Positions 12,026 to 24,690 of a DNA stretch of 64,000 nt are shown piece after piece. Under the pieces are notes generated by a model. That model did no database searches. It was not told the DNA's origin and saw nothing but the letters and a program-made list of their open reading frames with translations. Each line of letters starts with the position of its first letter. Positions within the stretch are counted from its first letter, which is position 1. Position numbers and translations under genes: made by a program. The stretch comes from Arthrobotrys musiformis (lineage: Eukaryota > Ascomycota > Orbiliomycetes > Orbiliales > Orbiliaceae): contig JAVHJL010000006.1 of assembly GCA_036971715.1 (NCBI GenBank), positions 2,728,001-2,792,000 on the forward strand, read 5' to 3'.

Positions 12026-15000
12026 ATGGCTCGCCACTCAGGTCGCATATCTTCGCTGATATGCTCGTACCTATCGCTCTCGGTTCTACTATTCACTGGC
12101 TCGTCAATTGCCTGCGGAGTTCTGTATGTATTCCGATATTCATCGTTCATATCTATCATATGAATTCTCCGCTGACTGGTTGTGATAAAGAACACATAAT
12201 GAAATCCTTCGCCGTGCGCGATACCTCTACTCGATCTACCCCACAGACACGAACAACAATACACCACACTACGTCCACCACGCCTATATAAATGACATAC
12301 TCTCGAATCCTTCGAACCATGCTGCCCAGCAGGCCGGTGCATTCTTCCCGGACTGGGGTTACGGGTGCTTCGCGAACGATGGTCCTTCAGAAGCAGCTCA
12401 CTGGCCACCTTTTGTCGTAGCTTCGATCCGTCACTTCCATAAAAAGTACGGTCCGGTTTTGATTACTTCATTAACCCCGCCGGAGGGTAGTGGGGAACTT
12501 ATCACCAACAACATCTGGCCAAATGGCACTTCCATGACCCAAGACGACCTCGAACACAAAAATCGCCTGATATCATTCATTTTCGCCATTGCCCTGCACG
12601 GGTCCTCAGATGCGACATGGCACTCGCTAAAAATGTACAACGGCTTCATCCGAATGATCGCAGGTCTCGACTTCTCCGGCTCCTACAGCGATGCACACAC
12701 CCTCGCTGACACAGGCGGTGATGTAATCCTCGCGAATAGAATGGATAACCTACCGTCCGAATCTCACGCTAAGAACTGGGTATCGAATACATGGTGGGTC
12801 CCCGCGAACGATATCCTCGAGATATACGAGAGTATGGGGATTACCACCGTGAACCGGTTTACCTTTTCGTTCTGTGTTGCCCGGGGACTCGCGGCTATGC
12901 AGGCTGTTGTGTCGGCTGGTGGGAAACTGCATGAATCTTATGCGGAGAAGTCGCCGGCGATGATTGACTTTTTTGATGAGTATTATTTGGGTGGGATGGA
13001 TGAAATGGCTGCGAATGCGGTTTGGTGTTGGAGGAATGTGACGGAGTGGATGGTTGGTGGGGCTGATGATGCCGGTGAAGGGTGGGGGATGTGTGATACT
13101 TTCCAGTTGATCAAAGCTCGAGATGGGGGGAGGGTTGAGCCGCCAGATCCACCTACTGGGAAAGGTAATGGTCTGATGGGGTACACCGGGCATGGCGAGG
13201 CATATGGAGATTTGATGAAGAACAACAAGGAGTTCAGGAAATTGGTGGAAAGGTACGAAGAGAACATCTATCAGGACGAACTACCGTTGGGAGCAGTGGA
13301 GATATACGTCCCAGATAACCTCCCTTGGTTCGAACCTCCCCCACCATCTCGACGGTCCGACGAAAAGCAGCGTCCCTTGGGCGATTACTATTATCGAAAT
13401 GACGACGATGATTCAACTACCACTACGAAGTCAGACAAATTCCACATCCCACTGCCCACGCCATCTTCATTCCCAGGCAGCTTCGGCGAACCAGTCTTCA
13501 TCTCCACGGCTAAATCATTCTCAAAGTTCGGATCATACCTCAGCATCGGATCTCATGGCACTAGCAAACTACTTAAGGGATACGGGGTCAACGAATCCCA
13601 GGAAGGATCAGTAGACCTTACAGCCTCCGCGTTTTCTGAAACCGAAGATCAAGACTACGTAGCTGGTGGAGCGGTATACAGTATCGATCTAAAGGACGTG
13701 ATAGATATCAAAACAGTCTACGACGACGAAGGAAGACTCTGGGCCGAGGACTCTACCAAGCAATACATCCGTTTCTCCGGCAGAAATGACGGAATGGGTA
13801 TCAAAGTCGCCGACTCAAACGTCGACGGTGTATGCGGTATCTCCGCCAGAATCGGAAACGGAACGGTAGTAATGAACGGAGTCAAATCCCAAAAGCTCGA
13901 CTTCGGCACCACATCCCAGGAACCAAACCACCCGAACGCAAGGTTTGGAGCGGCGACTACGGCTGTTAAGTTAAAACTCGGGGTTTTCAACGTAGTCACC
14001 GCCCCCGGTCCACAAGTTTTCAACGCCTCCTCGCCTCGAATTGGCTTCATCCCTTCCGGATATCTAGATCTATTCCTCGGCCCCCAACGTATCCTCCGAC
14101 TAGCCTTCGAAGACCTACCAGGCGGCGACAGAATCGGCGAAAGAGAATTCGGAACTGTAGTCCTAGCGGCCGACGTCGACGGCGACGGAGAAGAAGAAGT
14201 CATAATCGGCATGCCCTACTCCGACGGCGATAGACCAGGCTGCGGTGTCCAACTCGCCGAAGGAGAAGTCGTCATTATCAAAATGGGTAAAATCGTCGAA
14301 AGCGTGTTCAACGGATGCGATGGTGTGGTACAGGGAGCTATCCAACGGCTGAATCTGCCAAATATAGAAAAGAAGGGAGAGGAATGTGGAGAGAATACTT
14401 ATGAATGGTTTGGGAAGTCGTTGGTGTGGGTTCGTCAGGCTGGATTATTGGGGGTTGGTGCGCCGGGGAGGGGGAAGGTATTCTTCTGGAGGTGGGAAGT
14501 TGAGGATGGAAAATTTACGTATGAGTTTGCGATCGAAGGTGGTAAAGGTGGATTCGGCGGGTGGGGGCTGGAAAGCGGAGTTACGTCCGTAGGGAAAGAG
14601 TGGGTTGCAGTTGGGGTCCCCGATGACGACAAAGAACAAAAGGGACACGTGCAAGTTTACAGAATAGTCAACGGGGAAGGCGTGTTAGTCGCCAAAGTAA
14701 AAGGCTGGGAGGAAGAAAAGTTCCAAAAATTCGGAACGGTGCTGAGGGCAGATAGTGGAGATGAAGGACTATGGGTTGGAAGTCCTTGGGCACAAAAAGA
14801 GAGGGGTGTGGTTTGGTGGATCGATATAGGAGCCATTGCAAACTGGGAGGGGAATTGGAAAAAGAATATCAAGTTGAATCGCGGAGCTTCAGTACAGACA
14901 CCCGTGGTGGAGAGGGAAAGTAAAGAGATGGTTAGGGAGTTCAAATTCCAGATGCAGCTGATGGGACCGGAGCCTGGGGTATGTTTCATCAATCTATTTG

Positions 15001-15192
15001 AATCACCAACAATCGCTAACAGACTTTCAATAGGCACATTTCGGAGCAGCTCTAGCTTCAACGGATATAAACGGCGACGGCAAGGAAGATTTAGTTGTCG
15101 GCATACCATACTGGGGCGTCGCCAATCCCGATGAAACCGTAAGGTTTAAAGGGGCTATAGCGGTATACACTAGAATCGACGGGGAAGTATAA
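12026..15192 (+). CDS. secreted GPI-phospholipase D-like protein
   Basis: Three exons are modelled: 12026-12123, 12191-14978 and 15034-15192 (introns 67 and 55 nt), giving 1014 aa. Residues 1-29 are a signal peptide ending before ACG, so the mature protein begins near Cys30. The N-terminal third matches the zinc-dependent PLC-like domain of GPI-PLD. Landmarks are THNEI at 34-38, HWPPF, ATWHSL, GSYSDAHTLADTGGDV and YYLGGMDEMA, supplying the expected His/Asp metal ligands. From about residue 350, several FG-GAP (integrin-alpha-like beta-propeller) repeats follow. One has a clear calcium loop DVDGDGEEE near residue 695. Another, encoded by exon 3, is FGAALASTDINGDGKEDLV. The animal enzyme releases GPI-anchored proteins by hydrolysing the inositol phosphate linkage; the same activity is inferred here. 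An acidic Asp-rich linker (about 400-415) separates the two modules. Confidence 0.9.
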
Positions 15193-18100
15193 GTCTTTTT
15201 CATTATTTGAAAATAAAAAAGCGATGTTAGAAGGAACTTCATATTGAAGCGGTTTAGCATTGGGTTATTTTTGCATTTCAGCTTGTATATTTGGCCATTT
15301 ACGCATTACCTAGCTCGTTAGAGTCTTTGAGAGGTCTGATTTTAGTCAGTTTGTATTGTTATTGCATGGATAATGTAGGTACAGAGAAGACTACTTAAAT
15401 ACATACTATTCCTTGGTCATAAAAAAGCAACCTAAATTTGCGGGTATCGTTGAAATCAAGAACCTACATATAGACTCTAAAGTTCCCCTATACATGCACC
15501 TACAGACCTTTTAGCTTCGAGACTAAAACCTTTTAATTTCATAAATAACTAAGGGATATCTAACAATACATTCTATAGCACTTTATTTCATGCCTCGATG
15601 ATATTACGTTTAGTACCAACACGAAGCCTAGGTACGTACAGGTCCAAAGAAACCTAAAATTTAAACTGATTTTCTTACTCCTCATCTTCTATTCGCCTCT
15701 CAGTAGCCGCTTAAGCTTGCGTCCGACAAACCGGTTGGCGGATTGTCGCTGTAGACCTCCTAAGAACGGTCCTTATTGCCCGGCCGGCGGGAACCTATGG
15801 CGTGTCACATATATATAAGCAACCAAACGTTTAAACACGAAAAGTAGTAGGGATTATATAGCAGGAAGTAACCTACACGTTGGATTGTCGTCCTGATCGT
15901 TTTTGTCCTCAGAATCAGCACGCAGGCACCGCAGTTGACGGTCCTGTCGATGGCGGTGATTGCGACTGGGATTGTGATTGTGGGGGCGATGGTGATTGTG
16001 CTGGTTAGGGTGAGGTACACTGAGCATTTTTTGGCACTTTGGGGCTCTGGGATTGCATTTGGGACGGCGAGGGTAGTGCTGTGAGGAGTTAGCTTATATT
16101 CCATGATATATCGATATCTAGCTGAGGCTGGATTCATATTTCAAGAATATGATGTTATAAAGCGCAGTCTCGAAGCTAGACAGCTTGTGCTCAGACTAAA
16201 GAAGCTACCTTACCCAGTCAATCCCAGAACGGTAATGAACTTCCAAATATGCATTTTTGTAAGGTTTCAAAATTGATCCTCAACCAAAACACTTGAATAC
16301 CGAAATTCGAAAACAGTGAGTTTCAAAGGAGTGGACGGGTCAGATTCGACACCGAAGAAACGACAGTAGCCCCTAGCTCTACAGCAAGAATAGGAATTGC
16401 TTCTCAAAAAGAAAACTCATTTTTCCAATAATAAGCTGACAGGCCATCTTTTATACCCCGCAACAACGAGACCACCCGTAACCAACCAAGTGGGGCGTTA
16501 TATGGTGCACCGGTGGCCTGAGTCAAGATCGATGCCATGCACGGCCATGCAAATGCCGGATATCTCGGTATCTTGGATCAGCACATAAGGTCAGAATGTC
16601 ATGAGTTTTAAATCCCTCCTTACATATGCCACTACCATAATAAAAACGCCAAACAATGCCAGGTTTCCGAGCCCTATATACAACGATGATATCAATAATG
16701 AAAAAAAAAAAGTTTATAGCACGCTATAGGGCTTGGAGCTCGTGGTATTTGCGTTGCGGGACGTCGTATCGGCTAAGGGACACCATATCCGGCAAGCAAC
16801 TCCCAATGAGGGCATGTTACTCGATTCGGCAGACCACTTGTTCACCTTGTTTTCGGCTTCATTTTACGTTTGGTGCTTGCTGTTGTTTCGTTTTGGTTTG
16901 TGCTTTCCTTTTTCCTTTCTGTTGGTACTATGGTGGGGAATAGACACTCTGCCGGGATTATAACTTTTTATAAGTTCTATAAAATGTTGGCTTGGCTTGT
17001 GAGGCGGTGTTGGAAGCCAGTCTCTTAGGTTTCCGTGATATATCGCGGAATATTCGAGGATCGTGTGCCGGACTATGCGAGGATGCCGAATGTAGATAGG
17101 GAAAGCATGTTTTGTCACTGGCGGCCCGTGGGCGTATGAATTTGTGTGATTTTTTACACTCGAGGTTACCATTTATGCAAGTTTTTGTTTCAATGAAACG
17201 ACAGTCGGTGAATTGGTTATGTGCAGACGATCGGCAGAGGAGGTGCATGGCCCAGCTTTTTTCCTTCCGAAGCCTTTCACGTCATCGATGGCATGGCGGT
17301 TTTCTACTTGGGTCTTTTTGTTTTTCTTTGCTTGGATTTTATTGAAAAAAGACAGCAGTGCGGCGAGAGACTGGGTGTTCCAATAATGTCCATACCGATA
17401 CCAGATACAGGTTTCTTTACTGAGCTCATGAGGGTAGTTGGCCACGAGCGAAGCTTCCCAAGAAGCTACTAGAAGGATTCGATTGATCAATTCTATACAG
17501 CGTCCCATAATAATTCGTTCTAGCGCCAAAGTATGTTGAGGGTACGCCAGTCTGGCAGCAAATTTTATGTGACTAGGAAAACGCGTTGGATCTGTTGTAA
17601 AAATCTTCAAGGTTTATCGAACTCCTGTTGCCCGCAGACACCTTAGGAATTCAATTAATTCGCAATGGAGGAATTTTTCCCTCACGAGCTATCGCGAAAC
17701 GCGTGGGCGCATTCCTCGAATTTTGGCGTTTCAATTGCAATTCAGCCTTAAAAAGCTAAATTGTTTTGTGCAATTTTGGCAAGACATGGTTTTTTTTGGG
17801 GCGGTTGCGAATCTAATTTCCAATGCATGCGCGGTATCAACTACCGATTCTCAAGCTCGCGTATATATACACGAATATACGGCCAAGTCGTACTGTATGT
17901 CGTGTATCGAGTACCAACTCCATGCTTGTACTCGGTACCTATGTCATGTAATTTCATTAAACTTTGTAATTACCTCTATCCGGCAGCCACTCGCCTAGTC
18001 TAACACTAGCCAGGTTTTACAATGGGACAAAAGTCAATTAAAAGCCCAAATTTGGCAACAAGTTCTGAGCTTGAAGCTCAAGCTTTACATGAGCTCGGGT

Positions 18101-20613
18101 CGCGAAAAACTCGATGTCGATAGCATCGCGATTGGCGTCGGATATTATATTGTATCATGCCATATCTGAAACTCGAGGAAGAAATAAATGGCTATCGATT
18201 CGGAAATGCCGAAATCCAAATAAATAAAAATTGAAAGAGCGAATATTGTTTATTTTGACCTTTCGGATATATGCTCGAAAGAGGGACTTCGGTTCCGAGT
18301 GCGACGCATTGCATCGCATGGGATCCTCGACAAGGTATATACGGGTTTACACAGTAGTAGATCCTGCCGTAGCTAGGTTTTTACAGCCGGAGCAAGGTAC
18401 TACTACTACTGTCCAAAGATGGCCTGTATTTTGTTTACGTGCGATGTAACCAGGATAAAATCGAACATATCGAAACAAATTAAACCCCGCGCGCGCAAGT
18501 GTAAGCAGGCAAGAAAGCTTTATCTTTCCTGAAAATTTTTTCGAGGAAGAAAGGAAAAAATAAATAAACTTCAGGCACCGCGATGCCTGAAGTTTCGTCA
18601 AGCAGAATAACCTTTCCCGCGATGCGAGTCTTTTGATGTTTGGGAATATGCAGTGTTACGATGCAAAGATGAATGCCGTGTTTCCCTTGTTCACCCACCC
18701 AACTCGTCTCCCCGCCTTTGAGTTCCGTGGTTTGGGACGCAAGAGCCATGGCCAAGCTGTCATCCAAGCTGCCCACAACACGGTGATTGAAGAGAAAGGG
18801 AAAAGGAGGGGTAAGATGTTTCACCCTTTTTCTGTCAAAAAAAAAAGGCATTATAATATTATAAAATAGTTTTAAATTTTCTGGCAATCGGAATTTGAAT
18901 CAAAAACGGTTCAACAAGAAGGGACCGGACAAAAGAAAAAAAGGATTTTTGTTGGGAAAAAGGGAAAGAGAAAAAAAGGGATCATATGAACAGTTCGTAG
19001 ACGGTTCATTCCTCGGGTGACCTTGTACTTACTAGGTACCTACTTTACTCGCCCTCGTTTCGACTGTCGACGAGCACCAAAGTATGTTGTGGACGAGTTC
19101 CTAAATAAGTATATCTTAAGGACGGTACATGGACATACCAGCTGAAGAATACATATCTAGAGTGAACTGGGGGGTGTGGAGGGGGCGTATCAAAACATGG
19201 CTGGCGGATTCCCAAAGTTGGGTGTTTACATTCCCCTCTCTGCCCCCCTCATTTTGCCCCTCCACTACACCGCATAGACGTTCGAGATTGGAGAAGTGAA
19301 GAACCTCATGTATGTAGTGTATTTATGTATGTCTTCGGCAGCTGTCGCCGTCGCATCGAGAAACAAGACAGAAAGACGGGACGAAAATAGGAGGGTGGTT
19401 ATTGTTTTGTTCGTCATGGTGCAGTGCAGAAGACTAGCGAGCAAGTGTGTGTGGGTGTGCAGCACATGATGGATGCATCGATGGGGTTCATGGGGTCATG
19501 CCATGGCCAATCTCCAGCCTATGATGGCCTGGGATGCGCTGGCAGATGCATAGTAGCAGTTACCAGTGAGAACACGAGAAAGAGGGCTCCCGAAGCGGTA
19601 ACCGATACATTGCGTCCAGGCTAAAGCGCGTTTCCGGCGATGTGATTGGATTCTTCAGATGGCGTGTAAAGTGGGTAATTCGACACGCTAATGCAGCTGA
19701 AAGTTCCAATCTGATTTCCTAAATAGGAAATAATCGAGTTTGGAACAACAAAACAGTGTGCCAGATGTAAACAAAAGATGTCTCTCCCTCTTCTCTCCAC
19801 CATTGACATGCGATCCCAGCCGTAGAGGTACGATATGTATATGTACAGAATGTGGGACGACTAAAGCGGTTCGGGGCTAGTTGGGCTAAAGTCAGCAAGC
19901 GAATATTAATATTTCTCCATTTCGCCAAATATATTTCTGCGACAATCCAATCTCATCAATCAATCAATCAATCAATCACCGTCCGCCTTTTACCTCCTTA
20001 CTCTGGTTTCGAATCGATAGAGAAAGAGACAAAGAGAGATATCCGATAGAAGGAAGAGACATATTTATATCGACAGGAAGAGACAATATAATTTACAAGT
20101 ACAAGAAGGGAAGGTGGTCTAGTTTCGAGTAACCAGCAACACCGTTCCCACTGCCGTCTCCATCACCATCGCCATCACAACCATCGCATCGGCCATCTCC
20201 TTCTGCCCAGCCACCTGCACAACAACCATCCAACGAACACCACTTCAACAACCATAGCCATTACCACCATCACAATCGCCTCTCGACCCTGTTCTCCTGG
20301 CCGACATCGCGATATCCCAATCTCCATCATTATCATCATCCTTCCTTCCCGATTCTGCACAGCAACGGAACACCCCACCGCAACGACGTCAACCTCAACT
20401 CAAACCAACGTCAACTCAACTCGCCTCACTTTCTTCCGGAAGCACCTGCTTAGCAAGCCAATGAGAAACACCCACCTCAGCTAAAGACGCCACCACCATT
20501 ACCACCACCACCACCATTGCACGAAGAAAGATACATCGTTCTTTTGAAACCTTCTACCTTTCTTCCTCTCGCTCGTGTCCTGTGATTGAAAGTATCACAT
20601 ATCACTGCTAACA
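15193..20613. other. long gene-free stretch
   Basis: About 5.4 kb without a supportable gene. Open frames around 15.8-16.9, 17.1-18.0 and 18.5-18.9 kb are short, overlap on both strands and show no domain or splice logic. The last 600 bases (20.0-20.6 kb) are CA- and ACC-rich, with an (ATCA)n run at 19955-19978, and probably form the promoter and leader of the E2 gene. Confidence 0.5.
19955..19978. repeat. (ATCA)n microsatellite
   Basis: Six tandem tetranucleotide units (ATCA/CAAT) about 640 bp upstream of the E2 start codon. Confidence 0.9.
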
Positions 20614-21810
20614 ATGGTATGCATCAAATGAAACATGATCAATCGCCATATCAATCCACGGCTTCGCGAAATCTAACCAATTACACTTCCAATATAGGCA
20701 AAGCAATATCGCCGTCTGGCGGCCGAACACGCTGCAATCGAGGAATCACCGCCTCCGGATTACATCTTACCCGAAGGCGCCCATGATGATCTCGTCCTTC
20801 TCCACGCCATCCTTGTAGGACCTGTCGGAACTCCATACGACACCGGGGCTTTCCGTATCACTATCAAATGCACAAACACGTACCCGAACACGCCCCCAAC
20901 AGCTAACTTCAAGACCAAGATATGGCATCCAAACGTTGACGAGAAGACCGGCGAAGTCTGTGTCGACACACTGAAGACAAGCTGGACTCCCAAAACAACC
21001 CTCAGAGATGTTCTCGAAGTCATCCGAAGTCTTCTCATTCATCCCAATCCATCCAGTGCATTGAACTCGGAAGCCGGTCTTCTAGCTGAAGAAGACTTCA
21101 AGGCATTCGCCCGACAAGCCAAGCTTATGACCAAGATCTATGCAGCCATCCCAGCTGATCTTAAAAGCAAGGTTAAGACCATGCGCCAAAAGGCCGATGA
21201 GGAAGGCAAGGTTGCCGGATCACCTGTCACCACTCCAGTTTCAAAACACAAGAAGAATGCCTCTGCATCATCGTCTCGGAAGCCGGCTTCTGCTGCCAAG
21301 TCTACTAAGAATTCTTCAGACGAGCAGCCAGCTGTCCCTGCCTCTCCTTCAAAAGAGAGCACTCCACATGCAAGCAATGTATTGCATACCCCTACAAAAG
21401 AACACAGCAATGCTCAAGCTACACCCTACACACCCACACCAACAGCTAGCAAGCCCGCCAAGGAGTCTACGGATTCTGCTCGTGCCACTACAACCGGCAA
21501 GGAGAATGCAGCTGTCGATCCGGTTCCTTCCCCAGTTGCATCGAGTGCATGCCGTTCCCGTTCGTCTAGCCCACTCGGGAAACGCACGTTCGACGAGGCC
21601 AATGAGGAGGGGAGCTTGGAGACTGACATTCGGGGCGAGGTTGATCGTACCATGTCACCTCCTCCCGCCAAGCGCCGCAGTGTTGAGATCAATCGGCCAG
21701 AGACCCTAAAGACCGCCCTTGAAAAGCCACAAAAGGTTCCCAAGAGCGTTGTTTATGCCAAGGGTATGATGGCGAAGGGGAAAGCGCCCAAGGGTCTTAA
21801 AAGGTTATAA
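20614..21810 (+). CDS. ubiquitin-conjugating enzyme E2, UBE2S-like
   Basis: The catalytic domain is unmistakable, but its frame has no ATG near the domain start. The best model uses an ATG-only first exon (20614-20616), an 81-nt intron (GTATGC donor, CTAAC branch site, ATATAG acceptor) and exon 2 at 20698-21810, giving 371 aa. The UBC fold covers about residues 10-150, with WHPNVD at 77-82 and the active Cys89 in GEVCVDTLKTSW. The following SLLIHPNPSSALNSEAG and FARQAKLMTKIYA segments are closest to human UBE2S, which extends Lys11 ubiquitin chains with the APC/C. The rest is a disordered Ser/Thr/Pro/Ala tail ending KGLKRL, reminiscent of the Leu-Arg tail by which UBE2S docks on APC/C. The tail is much longer than in animals. 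A function in mitotic ubiquitin-chain elongation is inferred. Confidence 0.88.
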
Positions 21811-24690
21811 AAGTTCCTTTCTGGCGTTATGGTTTGATTGGTACCTTTTCTCCTTCTTCCATTCTCGTACAAAACTATAGGCGTCATCCTGGAGCGGACC
21901 CCCCCCCCCCCCCCCAAAGTTTACATCGGAAAAGGTGTCTTCGTATTAATTCTCCTTCTTGTTCACCTTCCATTCTTCCGTTGTTTTATCAAAACTTATT
22001 TTTCTTTTGCTTTGCGTCCGCGGTCTCCGGCGAATTGGTTCGGTCTATTATTTTCTTTCCTTTTTTTTTCTCCTTTTCACCTCTGCGATACCCTCTATTG
22101 GCGGCCTTTTTGCCTTTATTGCACTGGTTTTCCTTTTTCTTCTTCTTTTATTCCCTCGAAGAACCTACAAGGTCTAAGGGTTTGGCTCCACACCATTCTC
22201 GTACTCATAATACTTGTCTTCCTTTTTCATCTTGTCTTCAACTGGGAACTAAACAGAGGTTTAAAAAATACCGAATAGGTACCTCTTCTGTTCACCAAAG
22301 AAACTGTTTCTCGTAACCTGTGCTTGCTCTTGAGAATGCCTCAGAGTGCTACGGTTTTGTGGATTTGTTTTTGTTTCTTTTCCAACTTAGTCATTACGCT
22401 TCTGTCTCGAACCCGACAGGAGGTAGTACCCACGGATTGATCATCCACTTCTACGTTTCCTTTGTCACACTTGCATAAACCTTTGCATACAGCTTTGCAA
22501 AGACGACGGCGTTTATTAGGTTTTATCAATATTTTTTTTTGCCATCCAATTCTCAACTCTCGTTAACGACTTCTAATATGCGCTATCCGGCTTTACGATC
22601 AATTCTCCCATGAATTGTCATGTTTGTCTACTTTTAGTATTTTTTATGGCATATGGATAGCGAGCGATGGGATCATCTGGGAAATTTATATTTCGCATTT
22701 GAAAAAATCTTCCTTTTTTGTCTTTTTGTTTTTACATCCCCCCATTCATACCTTGGTTTATTTTTGAGGACCATGGGGAAAGGGGGGTTTACAACTTATA
22801 TATATTTTTTATGGAAAAAAGACTTGTATAATATGAGATAATACCTATCTGGAATAATCTTTAGTTTAATGATATTATTGATCAAAGAGTCCAAGTCCAG
22901 TTGTGTAGAGGATATCGTGATAAGGTATACTGTTTTATGACATTGACATTGATTGATGTGGAAGATATTCATGGAAATTACACACAGGCGGCACAAAAGA
23001 AGAGGTTAAAGATCTTGGTCGAGAGGGCGTGCCCACGATGACTGCATCCTCAGCCGGAGGTAGTGATATCGGGGGTCCACGGTTGATTCAAAGTACAAAA
23101 AGGAGAAGATTTGATGGTTAAGACAATACTTTCCCAATTTTGAATGCAATCTAGATATCTGCAGCCAACTGTAGCGGCTGGTGGCCATCGATACCCCCTG
23201 TTTCTTTAAGGGCGAACTACGAACAATCCTCCATCAGGCAACTATGTTGGAACTCAAATCCTGGTGGAGACCCATAAATTCAGACCCTCGAGATAATGAT
23301 TCCCGTCTATGACATGGTGTCAATTGTGGCAACTTTTGTGTTGCCCACGGGATGGAATGCAACAAAGACATACAGGAGCGAATCTATGGCGCGAGAATGC
23401 TCCGGCCGCTTATAATTAGGATCTAAAACCTTTTGAGAGGATTTGGACAGAGAGGGGAAGAGGAGGGGGAGATGATGAATATTTTGTGTTATAGTACCGT
23501 ACCGACCTTGTCGTTTTAGCCCAGCGCTGCAGCCCTGATAATATATCACATAATCTAGAATTTACACAGGCAGCCAAGCAGCCTCAAACTAACAAAAATG
23601 ACCCGGGTAGATGCATATGTATCATATACACTTTACCCAGTCTCTGGGCGTATAAAACGGATGCTCGCACACACGCACGTGTACTTATACTCCAGCGGTC
23701 TAGATGGAGCAGTTCCAATATAATGTAAGCATGAGCCCAGCTAGGCTAACAGTTAACTATTTTGTCTGAACGCTCAATAGGCCTACAGCTTTAACGTTAG
23801 CACTTAAAATAACGTCTTAGCTTATGGCCCCTCGTTACTGTCATGTTATATTCTCTTCGGGACTCAAGTCACTACTTGAAGATCTATTTAATATTTACAT
23901 GGCAAGAATTGAAGGTTCGTTGTTTTTGTTGTATTTTGTTTTGGCATATATGGCGATTTACTTTCGTCTGCAAGCGCTAATCCGATATATCGGATAACAA
24001 CTCCGTAACGACGTTTGGGGATGCTTGGTAGGGTGTATACCTAGGTACCTATATGGTGAGGCCGGAGACTTGATTCAATATCAGGTCTTTAACCCCTTGT
24101 CTTTTACACTAAAAAAAAATACAAAAAATAAAAAAATAAAAAAAATACATGTATACAGGCTCTTATCATTGAAAGCACGCTGATTGGCCAGATTGCCAGG
24201 ATTACGAAGCTCCTGACACAAGCAGGAGTCCTGAGGTTAGGCAAAATATCTCATGCGTTGTGGATGACCGGACGCGAATTTAAGCCTCCATCCTTCTTTG
24301 GCCATCGTGTCAAGTCTAGTCGAGTCGACCTGCATGCTGCGCCGGCGATGGCCTGACAAATCTCTCTCAAAGCTGACATATTCCATTCTCATTCACCTTC
24401 TTCTTTGTTTTCTATTAATTGTCCTTTCCATATCATATCATCGCATCGACCGGCTTCCTTGCGACTTCTCCTCCGTTTCTGACGTACAATTTCGAATACC
24501 CCCCTAGGCCTATCGGTAGTACTAGTACTATAGTATGGTATATATCTGGTAGCAGTATCTCGCGCACCGCCATAGGACTAAAACCACGTTACTGCTATCA
24601 CTTAATTGTTCCAATGTGTGGCCGCTGTTGAGCAGCGCATCAGGGATACACATATAACAAGTACTTCGCCATTTATACATATCACCAACA
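21811..24690. other. intergenic: E2 3' region then AT-rich DNA
   Basis: The first 500 bases are pyrimidine-rich and may be 3' untranslated sequence. They include a 17-C run at 21899-21915. Later there are A/T homopolymer-rich tracts at about 24110-24147. No gene is supported; the overlapping ORFs at 21834-22316 are low-complexity Phe/Ser frames from T-rich DNA. Confidence 0.5.
21899..21915. repeat. poly-C tract (17 C)
   Basis: An uninterrupted run of 17 cytosines (guanines on the other strand) about 90 bases after the E2 stop codon, likely length-variable. Confidence 0.9.

Noticed and set aside
21834..22316. Overlapping 160- and 146-codon frames after the E2 gene
   Set aside because: Phe/Ser/Leu-rich translations of T/C-rich 3' DNA including the poly-C run.
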